64,000 nucleotides of DNA, from positions 682,001 to 746,000 of the forward strand of contig NZ_JAGGKR010000001.1 in assembly GCF_017873855.1 (NCBI RefSeq), read 5' to 3'. The translations under genes were made by a program, and so were the position numbers. Positions 53,299-62,320 of the stretch are shown here, one piece after another; positions within the stretch are counted from its first letter, which is position 1; every line of letters starts with the position of its first letter. Source of the stretch: Methanolinea mesophila (GTDB lineage Archaea > Halobacteriota > Methanomicrobia > Methanomicrobiales > Methanospirillaceae). Under the pieces are notes generated by a model. The model worked only from the letters and a program-made list of their open reading frames with translations. It searched no databases and had not been told where the DNA came from.

Positions 53299-56200
53299 AT
53301 GACCAAAAAAGCAACAAAAATACCAGCAATTTTGATTCTTGCCGTTTTTGCATTGACATTCAGCGCCGCAGGGCCGGCAATGGCAGGACTTGTTCTACCG
53401 GAAGAGCAAGTGCAGGGAATCCAGTCGGATACCATGTTCCTGCCGCTGTTGTTCATACAAAACCAGGGTCAGGCTCCGGACGATGTGAAGTATCACGCTT
53501 CTGCGGCGGGGCACACGATATCCTTCATGCCGGACCGGATCGTACTCAGGGCGATCGTCAACGAGGGAGAAACACCCCGTGATACAGAGATATCGATGAG
53601 TTTTCCCGGCGCATCGGCCGCGCCCGAGATAACAGGCCTCGATCCTCAGCCTGGCGACGCGAACTTCTACCTGGATAATGATCCATCCCGATGGCGGGAG
53701 GGCGTTCCGATATTCGGTTCGATAGAGTACTGCCAGTTGTATCCAGGGATCGACCTTCGCTACCGTGGCACCGAGGGAGTACTGAAGCGAGAATTCATCG
53801 TCGCCCCGGGAGCCGATCCGGACCGGATTGCTATCGCCTACGACGGTATCCAGGGCCTCGCACTCAATGAAGACGGATCTCTCGCGATCACTACTCCTCT
53901 CGGAGTACTGACCGAAGAGGCCCCGATCGCGTACCAGGATGTTGACGGTTCGCGGGTGCCGGTCTCGGTTTCCTATCGCCTTATCAACGACAGGACCGTC
54001 GGTTTTACTATCGGAGAATATGATCCTTCCCTTCCGCTCGTGATCGACCCGACGCTCATCTATTCGTCCTTTTTCGGAGCGTCGGGAAGCACATATATCC
54101 ACCGCGTTCGCGTTGACGGGAACGATAACATCTGGATCGCCGGCAGGACCAGCGCGAACGATCTCCCGGTCCAGAATCCCAACCAGGGATATGTATCAGG
54201 GAACGATGGTTTCGTGGCTGAGCTGAACCCCCAGGGAACTTCAGTGCTCTACCTGACATACATCGGGGGAGGTGCAGAGGACTCCATACAGGGTTTAGAC
54301 CTCGATACCTCCGGCAATGTCTACATCTGCGGGGCAACGAGTTCCGATAACTTTCCTCTCCAGTCTCCCATAATGGACACAAGAAACGCACAATCGGCCG
54401 GGTTCGTGACGAAACTGGACCCGACAGGCCTGCCCGGTTCGCAGCTTATCTATTCTACATACCTGGGCCATAACGGAACATCTCCTTCCTATAATTATAC
54501 GACCGTCAATGCAATTGGCGCTGATACGTCCGGAAACGCCTGGATATCGGGATACACGATGAGCGAAACCCTCCCGGTCACCCCCGATGCTGAACAGCCG
54601 AACAAGGCGGGAGGGTGCGACTCATTCGTCGGAAAGATTGCAGCCGATGGATCGCTGCAATACCTGACCTACCTCGGTGGCTCCGCAGACGACGGTGACT
54701 CCTCCGCTGCAGCGGGTTACAGTTCGTTCAAACCTATGGGGCTCGGCCTTGATTCGGCAGGAAACGTCTACATTGCCGGTTATACAAAGTCCAGTGATTT
54801 TCCTGTAGTGAATGCCTATGATTCGACCTACGGAGGCGGCACCACTGCGGACATATTCGTTGCCAAATACAATTCGAGCGGGGGGAAGGTATATGCAACG
54901 TATATTGGCGGATCCAACCTGGACAAGGCAAATGACATTGCCGTCGATGCAGGGGGATCAGTCTACATTGCGGGCACGACCTATTCCAACGATATCCCGG
55001 TGATTAATCCTGCACAGGGGACATTAAAAGGTACATATGACAATTATATTGCCAAACTCGATTCTTCAGGAACAAACCTGGTCTATTCGACCTATTGGGG
55101 AGGGGCGAGCGGTAACGATGACGGTGCATTTGGTATCGCTGTCGATGATAACGGGAACTCGTATACGGTGGGAGAAACGAGAGCTTCGGACTTCCCTCTC
55201 ATCAATGCGACCCAATCGACGATGACGAGCTATGAGGGATTCATTGTCCGTCTTTCGCCTTCGGGGGAGGCGCTTTACTCAACCTACGTAGGTGGAGCGA
55301 ACTATGATTACCTCTATGGTGTTGCAGTCAATGGTGAGGGAAATGCAGTGGCAGCTGGTGATTCAAACAGTGCCACGTACCCGATTGTCGGTTCACCCTA
55401 TCAGGATACAAAAACCGGGACCTATAGCGGAGTCATTACTATAATCTCACCGCTCAATCTCCCGTCCGCATCCTTCACCGCCGACCCCCTCTCGGGTGAT
55501 GCTCCGTTGGAAGTCCGGTTCACCGACACGTCGACCGGGGACCCGACCTCCTGGTCCTGGGCCTTCGGTGACAGCGGCACCTCGGACGAGCAGAACCCTG
55601 TCCATACCTACACTTCGGCCGGGCTTTTTACTGTTAATCTGACGGTTACGAACGCCGGGGGGAGCGACTCATTTGTTCGTACAGATTATATCACCGTCGC
55701 GCTCCCGGAAGGTGCCGGTCTCGCCTCCAGCGCCTGGCCGAAGTTCCAGTTCGATACCCGGAACACTGGACAGTCCCCGAATGCAGGTCCGGAGACGGGC
55801 ACATTATATTGGACTTTCCCGGCTAACGGTGAATTCATCGCACAGCCTTCGATCGGTCCGGACGGCTCCATTTATATTGAGAACTACGACGGAGATCTCT
55901 ATGCGGTAAATCCGGACGGGACGCTGAAATGGAACTATACCCTGGGTGAGCAGCTTCACGGTTCCCCTGCAATCAGTGCAGATGGAACGATTTACGTCGG
56001 CAACCGGGGTATTTCCGCGATTAATCCCGACGGGACTTTGAAATGGACCTACCCCGAAGGTCCTGCAGGGAACTTCACTTCTGCAACTATCGGACCGGAC
56101 AAGACCATCTATGTCGGTTCTTTCGACGGACCGGTCGGTTCTTTGGTCGGTTCTCTGTACGCGATTTCGGACGTTGGGGACAGGGCTACCCTTAAATGGG

Positions 56201-57009
56201 CATACAATACGGGCCCGGTACTGGGTGTTCCTGCAATCGGAAACGACGGCACAATCTATGCCGGAAGCCTGGACAAAGATCTCTATGCGATCCGCCCGGA
56301 CGGAACGCTGAAGTGGAACTTCACGACCGGAGGACAAATGGAGCTCGCCTCTCCCGCCATCGGATCGGACGGGACCATTTATATCGCGAACAATGATACA
56401 AACCTTTATGCAGTTGACCCGATGGGATCCCTTCGGTGGACTTACGCCATTGGAAATTATGTTCTCGGTACTCTCGCAATCGGGTCCGACGGAACCATAT
56501 ACATTGTATGCGAGGATCGTAACCTCCACGCGATAAACCCTAACGGGACCGCCAGGTGGAGCTTTGATATCGGGGGCTCGGGCGCACCGGTTCTCGCCGC
56601 CGACGGAACCGTTTATATCGGAAGCGACGACGGGAATATCTACGCGATTAACCCGGAAGGAACCCTGAAATGGTCATTTGCGACCGGAAGCTCGATAGTC
56701 TATTCCGCTCCGTGCATTGGTGAGGACGGAACACTGTACGTCGGTAACTTCGATGGCGACCTAATTGCGTTGAAGGATATTCCCGCTCCCGTCCCCCTCC
56801 CGGGGAAGACCGATCCTCCGACCGACCCGGACGGGGACGGGATCATCGAGGACATGAACGCGAACGGGATCAAGGACTTCAACGACGTATTCCTGTTCTT
56901 CAGGCAGATGGAATGGATCCAGGCGAACGAACCGGTCCCGCTCTTCGACTTCAACGGTAACGGTATCGTCGATTTCAACGATATCGTGAGACTGTTCAAG
57001 GAGCTTTGA
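53299..57009 (+). CDS. Giant secreted protein with SBBP propeller, PKD, PQQ-like repeats and dockerin
   Basis: A 1236-residue exported protein. Signal peptide 1-29. Residues about 40-250 form a beta-rich N-terminal domain often found before SBBP repeats (LLFIQNQGQAPDDVKYH). About 250-715 are SBBP beta-propeller repeats (YSTYLGG-like, DSSGNVYIAG-like). A PKD domain follows near 725-800 (WAFGDSGTSDEQNP), then PQQ-like repeats about 820-1155 (GTLKWNYT, IGSDGTIYI), and a dockerin at 1172-1236. Third positions are richer in A/T than in the neighbours. No catalytic domain is seen. Confidence 0.88.
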   Translation: MTKKATKIPAILILAVFALTFSAAGPAMAGLVLPEEQVQGIQSDTMFLPLLFIQNQGQAPDDVKYHASAAGHTISFMPDRIVLRAIVNEGETPRDTEISMSFPGASAAPEITGLDPQPGDANFYLDNDPSRWREGVPIFGSIEYCQLYPGIDLRYRGTEGVLKREFIVAPGADPDRIAIAYDGIQGLALNEDGSLAITTPLGVLTEEAPIAYQDVDGSRVPVSVSYRLINDRTVGFTIGEYDPSLPLVIDPTLIYSSFFGASGSTYIHRVRVDGNDNIWIAGRTSANDLPVQNPNQGYVSGNDGFVAELNPQGTSVLYLTYIGGGAEDSIQGLDLDTSGNVYICGATSSDNFPLQSPIMDTRNAQSAGFVTKLDPTGLPGSQLIYSTYLGHNGTSPSYNYTTVNAIGADTSGNAWISGYTMSETLPVTPDAEQPNKAGGCDSFVGKIAADGSLQYLTYLGGSADDGDSSAAAGYSSFKPMGLGLDSAGNVYIAGYTKSSDFPVVNAYDSTYGGGTTADIFVAKYNSSGGKVYATYIGGSNLDKANDIAVDAGGSVYIAGTTYSNDIPVINPAQGTLKGTYDNYIAKLDSSGTNLVYSTYWGGASGNDDGAFGIAVDDNGNSYTVGETRASDFPLINATQSTMTSYEGFIVRLSPSGEALYSTYVGGANYDYLYGVAVNGEGNAVAAGDSNSATYPIVGSPYQDTKTGTYSGVITIISPLNLPSASFTADPLSGDAPLEVRFTDTSTGDPTSWSWAFGDSGTSDEQNPVHTYTSAGLFTVNLTVTNAGGSDSFVRTDYITVALPEGAGLASSAWPKFQFDTRNTGQSPNAGPETGTLYWTFPANGEFIAQPSIGPDGSIYIENYDGDLYAVNPDGTLKWNYTLGEQLHGSPAISADGTIYVGNRGISAINPDGTLKWTYPEGPAGNFTSATIGPDKTIYVGSFDGPVGSLVGSLYAISDVGDRATLKWAYNTGPVLGVPAIGNDGTIYAGSLDKDLYAIRPDGTLKWNFTTGGQMELASPAIGSDGTIYIANNDTNLYAVDPMGSLRWTYAIGNYVLGTLAIGSDGTIYIVCEDRNLHAINPNGTARWSFDIGGSGAPVLAADGTVYIGSDDGNIYAINPEGTLKWSFATGSSIVYSAPCIGEDGTLYVGNFDGDLIALKDIPAPVPLPGKTDPPTDPDGDGIIEDMNANGIKDFNDVFLFFRQMEWIQANEPVPLFDFNGNGIVDFNDIVRLFKEL

Positions 57010-60000
57010 TGATGAAGTCCATTAATTTCGCCACATTTTTACTTGTGCTCGCCCTGGCGGCGTTAGCCGGAACGGCATCGGCATTCACCCTCTCCGGGGA
57101 GAACGCGAGCGTCGGAGCGCCCGGCGGGACCGCGACCATCGCGCTCTTCCTCGACGAAGCACCCGCCGGCCTCTCCGGGTTCAACATCTCGGTATCGCTC
57201 GCGGATCCCGCGGTAGGGGAGATCATGAGCGTCTCCTTCCCGTCGTGGGTCACCATGAGCGACAACACGACCTTCCCGGCGGATACCGTCTGGATCAAGT
57301 CGCTCGACACGGGACCGGGAGACTACGGGAATGTCGCGCCGGGGGCGACGGACATCCCGATGGGGACCCTCGCCCTCCGCGGCGACGCCGCGGGGACCAC
57401 CGCGGTCGTCCTCTCGATCGTCCAGATGAGCGACGACGAGGGGATGAATATGACACCCGCCATAGCTCCCCTGTCCTTTACCGTGAACGGGCCGCCGGTG
57501 GCACAGTTCTCTGCGAACCTGACCGCCGGAGCCGCTCCGCTCACGGTCCTCTTCTCGGATGCCTCGACGGGTAACCCCGTCTCGTGGTCCTGGTCGTTCG
57601 GCGACGGGGGCAGTTCCACCGAGCAGGACCCGGTCCACACCTACCTGGTCCCGGGAAACTACACCGTGACCCTCACCGTGACGAATGCGGCCGGGAGCGA
57701 CAACGAAGAGAAAACAGGATACATCAGCGTGACCGCCGCACTCCCGGACCCGCCGGTGGTGAACTTCACCGCGGATAACAGGTCCGGCCCGGCTCCTCTT
57801 GTCGTCCACTTCACGGACCTGTCAACCAACGGGCCTGCCTCATGGGCCTGGGACTTCGGCGACGGCACCACTTCGGGCGATCAGGACCCGGCCCACACCT
57901 ACGCGGACCCCGGAACCTATTCGGTCACCCTCACCGCCTCCAACGCGGGGGGTTCCGGCGACGATGAGAAACAGGGGTACATCACCGTAACCGCACCGCT
58001 CCCCGACCCGCCGGTGGTGAACTTCGTCGGGGACAACAGGTCGGGCCCCGCCCCCCTCGTGGTCCACTTCACCGACCAGTCCACGAATAACCCGACCGCA
58101 TGGGCGTGGGACTTCGGGAATGACGGGACCGTCGACAGCACGGAGCAGAACCCCACCTACACCTTCACCGTTCCCGGCACCTACCAGGTCAACCTCACCG
58201 CTTCGAATGCCGGCGGGAGCGGCAGCCGCCTGAAAGGCAACTACATCCAGGTCACCGTGCCCGGCAGCACCGACCCGGTGGTCGACTTCTCGGCCGATTC
58301 CAGGACCGGCACGGCGCCTTTCACGGTACAGTTCACCGATGCCTCGGTGACGGACCCGACCGCGTGGGCCTGGGACTTCGAGAACGACGGGACCGTCGAC
58401 AGCTCCCTCCGGAATCCGGTCCACACCTACCCGGATCCCGGGACCTACCAGGTGAAACTCACGGTAACCAACGCGAGCGGCACGGCGAGCAGGCTCAAGG
58501 CGGACTTCATCACGGTAAACCCCCCGGTCACGGCACCGGACGCGGACTTTACCGCCGCGCCTCTGTCCGGTGACGCTCCGCTCGAGGTACAGTTCACCGA
58601 CCAGTCCACCGGCGCCGGGACCTGGAACTGGGACTTCGGCGACGGCACCACCTCGACAGAACAAGACCCTGTCCATACCTACGGACTCCCAGGGAACTAT
58701 ACCGTCCGGCTCACCGTGGCGAATGGCGGCGGGACAGATACCGAAGTGAAGAGCGGGTATATTACGGTCTCTCTTCCACCGGACCAGGTCATCACCTCGA
58801 TCGTGGTGGTGCCCGATACGGCCCTGATGGTACCGGGCGAATCCCTGCAGTTCGCCGCAACCGCGTATGATCACGACGGGGGTACGGTACCGTATTCAGG
58901 GTTCGCGTGGTCGAGCAGCAACGCCACGGTCGGTACGGTAAACAGTACCGGATATTTCAGGGCGCAGGCACCGGGATCCGCCACGATCACCGCGTCGAGC
59001 GGTGACGTGACAGGTTCCGCGAATGTGCATGTCGTGGCAGCTCCCGCGAACGGCGCCTCATTCACCGCAAATCCCGACACGGGACGTGCCCCGTGCATCG
59101 TCAGGTTCACCGACACCTCGAGTGCGACCGGTGTGACCGGCCGCGAGTGGGACTTCGGCGACGGAACTACGTCGGACGCTATCAACCCGACCCATATCTA
59201 CCGTAAGGCGGGTCAGTACGTTGTCATTCTCCGTCTCTTCTCGGAGATCGGAACAGACACCGCGACCGGGACGGTACTCGTCACCGGAAGCGGGAGTACC
59301 GGCCCCGTTTCTTCCATTACGGCGCGGTTCTCCGCGAATCCGATGGCAGGGAAGGCTCCTCTCGAGGTACGCTTCACCGACCGTTCCACGGGGGCGGAGA
59401 CCTGGACCTGGGACTTCGGCGACGGCACCACCTCGACCGAGGAAAATCCCGTACACGTCTTCACCGGTCCCGGCACCTATAGGGTGACCCTCTCGGTGAC
59501 CGGCGAGGGGGGCAGCGCGTCCACGACCGGGTCGGTCATGGTAATCGGGGGCTCGTCCACTCCCGGACCCGTATTAAAAGCGCAGTTCTCGGCGAGCCCG
59601 ATGTCGGGAAGAGCGCCTCTCGAGGTAACCTTCACCGACCGTTCCGCGGGGGCGGAGACCTGGACCTGGGACTTCGGCGACGGCACCACCTCGACTGAAC
59701 AGGACCCGGTCCATTTGTTCACCGCCACCGGCATCCACAGGGTGACCCTCACGGTGACTCACGGTGATGAACTCGCGGCCTCCACGGCGTTTATCATGGT
59801 CATGAGCGGTGCATCCGGCCCCGTACTTCCTGCAACCGCACAGGTTACCGCGAGCCCGATGACCGGGAGAGCCCCGCTCGAGGTCAGGTTCACCGACCGT
59901 TCCGCAGGGGCGGAGACCTGGTACTGGGACTTCGGCGACGGCACCACCTCGACTGAACAGGACCCGGTCCACACCTTCGCGATGAAGGGGACCTACAAGG

Positions 60001-60065
60001 TTGTAGTACAGGTGAATACCGGAAATGCCGTGGAAGAAGCGACAAAGACGATCTGGGTGTTCTGA
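57006..60065 (+). CDS. Cohesin scaffold with nine PKD domains and one Ig-like domain
   Basis: A 1019-residue exported protein overlapping the previous stop by 4 bases. Signal peptide 1-26. Residues 27-157 are a cohesin (FTLSGENASVGAPGG, GFNISVSLADPAVGEI, YGNVAPGATDIPMGTLALRG). Then come five PKD domains, one Ig-like (Big_2 type) domain near 595-680, and four more PKD domains, each with the W(D/S)F(G/E).DG core. There is no membrane anchor at the end (TKTIWVF). It could bind one dockerin protein and hold it away from the cell. Confidence 0.85.
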   Translation: MMMKSINFATFLLVLALAALAGTASAFTLSGENASVGAPGGTATIALFLDEAPAGLSGFNISVSLADPAVGEIMSVSFPSWVTMSDNTTFPADTVWIKSLDTGPGDYGNVAPGATDIPMGTLALRGDAAGTTAVVLSIVQMSDDEGMNMTPAIAPLSFTVNGPPVAQFSANLTAGAAPLTVLFSDASTGNPVSWSWSFGDGGSSTEQDPVHTYLVPGNYTVTLTVTNAAGSDNEEKTGYISVTAALPDPPVVNFTADNRSGPAPLVVHFTDLSTNGPASWAWDFGDGTTSGDQDPAHTYADPGTYSVTLTASNAGGSGDDEKQGYITVTAPLPDPPVVNFVGDNRSGPAPLVVHFTDQSTNNPTAWAWDFGNDGTVDSTEQNPTYTFTVPGTYQVNLTASNAGGSGSRLKGNYIQVTVPGSTDPVVDFSADSRTGTAPFTVQFTDASVTDPTAWAWDFENDGTVDSSLRNPVHTYPDPGTYQVKLTVTNASGTASRLKADFITVNPPVTAPDADFTAAPLSGDAPLEVQFTDQSTGAGTWNWDFGDGTTSTEQDPVHTYGLPGNYTVRLTVANGGGTDTEVKSGYITVSLPPDQVITSIVVVPDTALMVPGESLQFAATAYDHDGGTVPYSGFAWSSSNATVGTVNSTGYFRAQAPGSATITASSGDVTGSANVHVVAAPANGASFTANPDTGRAPCIVRFTDTSSATGVTGREWDFGDGTTSDAINPTHIYRKAGQYVVILRLFSEIGTDTATGTVLVTGSGSTGPVSSITARFSANPMAGKAPLEVRFTDRSTGAETWTWDFGDGTTSTEENPVHVFTGPGTYRVTLSVTGEGGSASTTGSVMVIGGSSTPGPVLKAQFSASPMSGRAPLEVTFTDRSAGAETWTWDFGDGTTSTEQDPVHLFTATGIHRVTLTVTHGDELAASTAFIMVMSGASGPVLPATAQVTASPMTGRAPLEVRFTDRSAGAETWYWDFGDGTTSTEQDPVHTFAMKGTYKVVVQVNTGNAVEEATKTIWVF

Positions 60066-60086
60066 ACTCCGGGACATAATATTAAA

Positions 60087-60128
60087 TAAACTTATTTAAC
60101 TTAAGACAAAAACCACCCATTTTATTTG
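60087..60128 (+). promoter_or_regulatory. Shared surface-gene promoter (copy 2)
   Basis: TAAACTTATTTAAC at 60087-60100, then CAAAAACC and the TATA CATTTTATTTG (60119-60128), about 64 bases before ATG 60182. It matches the element at 53201 in order and spacing. Confidence 0.55.
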
Positions 60129-60181
60129 CTGTCATTAAGATCTCCAATGGTCGAACCCCTACACCAACCCGAGGTCTGTTC

Positions 60182-61249
60182 ATGCATAAAACCGCTGCTG
60201 TTTCGATAATTCTCCTGTCCGCCTTCCTGGCGGTCTCCTTCGCATCGGGCGCCCCCCTCCCCGCACCACGCCATATCTTTATCGACGTGGCGAACGATGC
60301 CGGAGTAAAATGGGACTGGGACAGCATCTATTACGGTGAACCCGGCGGCATCGCGAACGGCACCTACTATATCAAGGCCGACGGCGGAGGGCTGAACGAA
60401 CTCCACCTCACGAACGACGTCACCTTACCCTACGGCCAGCTCACCGCAAGTAACAACGTCTCGGGAGTATTTTACGTCACCAACACCGGGGGAAGAGGGT
60501 ACGACAACGAGATCATCCTCCTGCTCTCGGTTAAGCCCCCTATCCCGGACGACTTCGCCGTGCGCATCCGTGCGAGCGGCTATAACTGGACTCCCGCACC
60601 GCCGGGGCCCTACACGCCAGTCGAACTTCCCTCCGATTATTACCATATCGACGGCGCACTGGACGAAGTGTTCACCCGGAACGATTTCATGTACGGCCCG
60701 GAGACCTGGAAACCCGGCCCCGGGGATCTCCTCGTCCCGTCGCTTCCCCTCTACAACGGCCAGGACATCAGCGACGGTTCAACCGAGGAATACCTCATGT
60801 TCATCGATCTCTACGCCGGGAACATGTACCCCGAGAAGTTCGGAACGACGCTTGTCGATAACGGTGCGGTGAAGGTAGAGTATAGCTTCACCAACATGAC
60901 CACCTTCGCGGCGTTTAACGGGTACGGCTGGTGCAGTGCCGCGAACCAGGACGAGGGGATCTCCTGGACCAACCGTATCGTCGACGTGGGAGCGAGCGGG
61001 TACACCGTGGAATACGTACCGCCATCCCCGTTGCCGTTCCCGGGAAAAACGAGTCCTCCCACCGACCCCGACGGGGACGGCATCTGCGAGGACATGAACG
61101 GGAACGGATTCAAGGACTTTAATGACGTGGTGCTGTTCTTCAAGCAGATGGAGTGGGTCCAGGCGAACGAGCCCGTGGGACTCTTCGACTTCAACCACAA
61201 CGGGTACATCGATTTCAACGATATCGTGAGATTGTTCAAGGAGTTATAA
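60182..61249 (+). CDS. Secreted M1-M2 protein with C-terminal dockerin
   Basis: A 355-residue exported protein. Signal peptide 1-24; M1 about 28-135 (GGGLNELHLTND, GVFYVTNTGGRGYDNEIILLLSV); M2 about 160-280 (DFMYGPETWKPG, MFIDLYAG, GYGWCSAANQDEGISWTN); dockerin about 295-355 (DPDGDGICEDMNGNG, FDFNHNGYIDFND). It resembles the product of the 50.7-kb gene in layout. GAGGT precedes the ATG. The next gene starts 2 bases after its stop. Confidence 0.85.
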   Translation: MHKTAAVSIILLSAFLAVSFASGAPLPAPRHIFIDVANDAGVKWDWDSIYYGEPGGIANGTYYIKADGGGLNELHLTNDVTLPYGQLTASNNVSGVFYVTNTGGRGYDNEIILLLSVKPPIPDDFAVRIRASGYNWTPAPPGPYTPVELPSDYYHIDGALDEVFTRNDFMYGPETWKPGPGDLLVPSLPLYNGQDISDGSTEEYLMFIDLYAGNMYPEKFGTTLVDNGAVKVEYSFTNMTTFAAFNGYGWCSAANQDEGISWTNRIVDVGASGYTVEYVPPSPLPFPGKTSPPTDPDGDGICEDMNGNGFKDFNDVVLFFKQMEWVQANEPVGLFDFNHNGYIDFNDIVRLFKEL

Positions 61250-61251
61250 CC

Positions 61252-62307
61252 GTGACGACCGGAAATTCTGCGGGCCTGGTGATCGCCCTCGCCATTATAA
61301 TCGCCATGGTCCTCCCCGCCTCCGCACTCACCATCTCGGCGGGAGAGGCGGTCGTGGAGGGGGGAGAGGACATCGCGAAGGTCGACCTTGTCCTCGACGA
61401 GGCACCGGAAGGGATCTCGGGGTATAACCTCACCGTCTCGCTCTCCGACCCTTCGGTGGGAGAGATCGAGGGGATCGGGTACCCGGACTGGGTCTCGCTG
61501 TCGGATAACTCCACGCTTCCCGCGGGCAAGGCCTGGATCAAGGCCGCGGACATGGGTGGCGGGGAGAACGGGAACGTCGCCCCGGGTGCGACGGGGATCG
61601 TGCTCGGGACGCTCACCCTTCGCGGGATCTTCCCCGGGACATCCGGGATCACCGTGACCGTCAACCAGATGAGTGACGACCTGGGAGAGAACATTGCCCC
61701 CTCCATCATTGCGGGGACATTTACCGTGACTGCCGTCGCGGCCGGGGAAACCCTGCCGGCATCTTCGGGGGGAAGTTCTTCCCCTGTTGAATATTCGGTC
61801 TCCGGAAGCGTGACCACCACGTCCACCGCAACGATCTCCCCCCCGGCTCCCGATGCCACCCTCACCGGTCCCGGCCCGGATCAGGCACCGGATTCGCCGG
61901 ATGACGGGCTTACGGAGGAACCACCGTTCGGGAGCCCGGGTATTGTCGCGGATTTCTCGGCGGAGGTCCGAAGCGGCGTCGCGCCGCTCACGGTGCGGTT
62001 CATCGATCTCACCGGGGGGGGCCCCACGGGGTGGGCGTGGGACTTCGAGAACGACGGGGTCACCGATTCCGTCGAACAGAACCCCGGCCACGTCTACACG
62101 ACCCCGGGAGTATACCAGGTCCGGCTTACCGCGTCCAATGCACAGGGAAGTGCGACAGAGATGAAGACCGCCTTCATCACGGTGAATCCGCCGGAGGCGG
62201 ACGAACCGCCCCTTTTCGTTCCCTGGACCCTGGTGATCGCAGCCCTCGTCGCCATGGCCGGGGCAGGGGTCCTGGTGCTCTACCTGACGTTCACCGGGAG
62301 GATCTGA
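61252..62307 (+). CDS. Membrane-anchored cohesin with PKD domain
   Basis: A 351-residue protein starting at GTG 61252, two bases after the preceding stop; a signal sequence follows (LVIALAIIIAMVLPASA). Residues 25-155 are a cohesin closely like that at 57 kb (GYNLTVSLSDPSVGEIEGI, GNVAPGATGIVLGTLTLRG). A Ser/Thr/Pro linker (about 165-225) leads to one PKD domain (about 230-315) and a C-terminal membrane helix (about 326-347) with a short basic tail. It is the likely cell-surface anchor for dockerin proteins of the cluster. Confidence 0.87.
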   Translation: MTTGNSAGLVIALAIIIAMVLPASALTISAGEAVVEGGEDIAKVDLVLDEAPEGISGYNLTVSLSDPSVGEIEGIGYPDWVSLSDNSTLPAGKAWIKAADMGGGENGNVAPGATGIVLGTLTLRGIFPGTSGITVTVNQMSDDLGENIAPSIIAGTFTVTAVAAGETLPASSGGSSSPVEYSVSGSVTTTSTATISPPAPDATLTGPGPDQAPDSPDDGLTEEPPFGSPGIVADFSAEVRSGVAPLTVRFIDLTGGGPTGWAWDFENDGVTDSVEQNPGHVYTTPGVYQVRLTASNAQGSATEMKTAFITVNPPEADEPPLFVPWTLVIAALVAMAGAGVLVLYLTFTGRI

Positions 62308-62320
62308 CCCGGGACACCTC

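Noticed and set aside
47498-62307. Classical cellulosome
   Set aside because: No glycoside hydrolase, carbohydrate-binding module or protease domain could be seen in the dockerin proteins.
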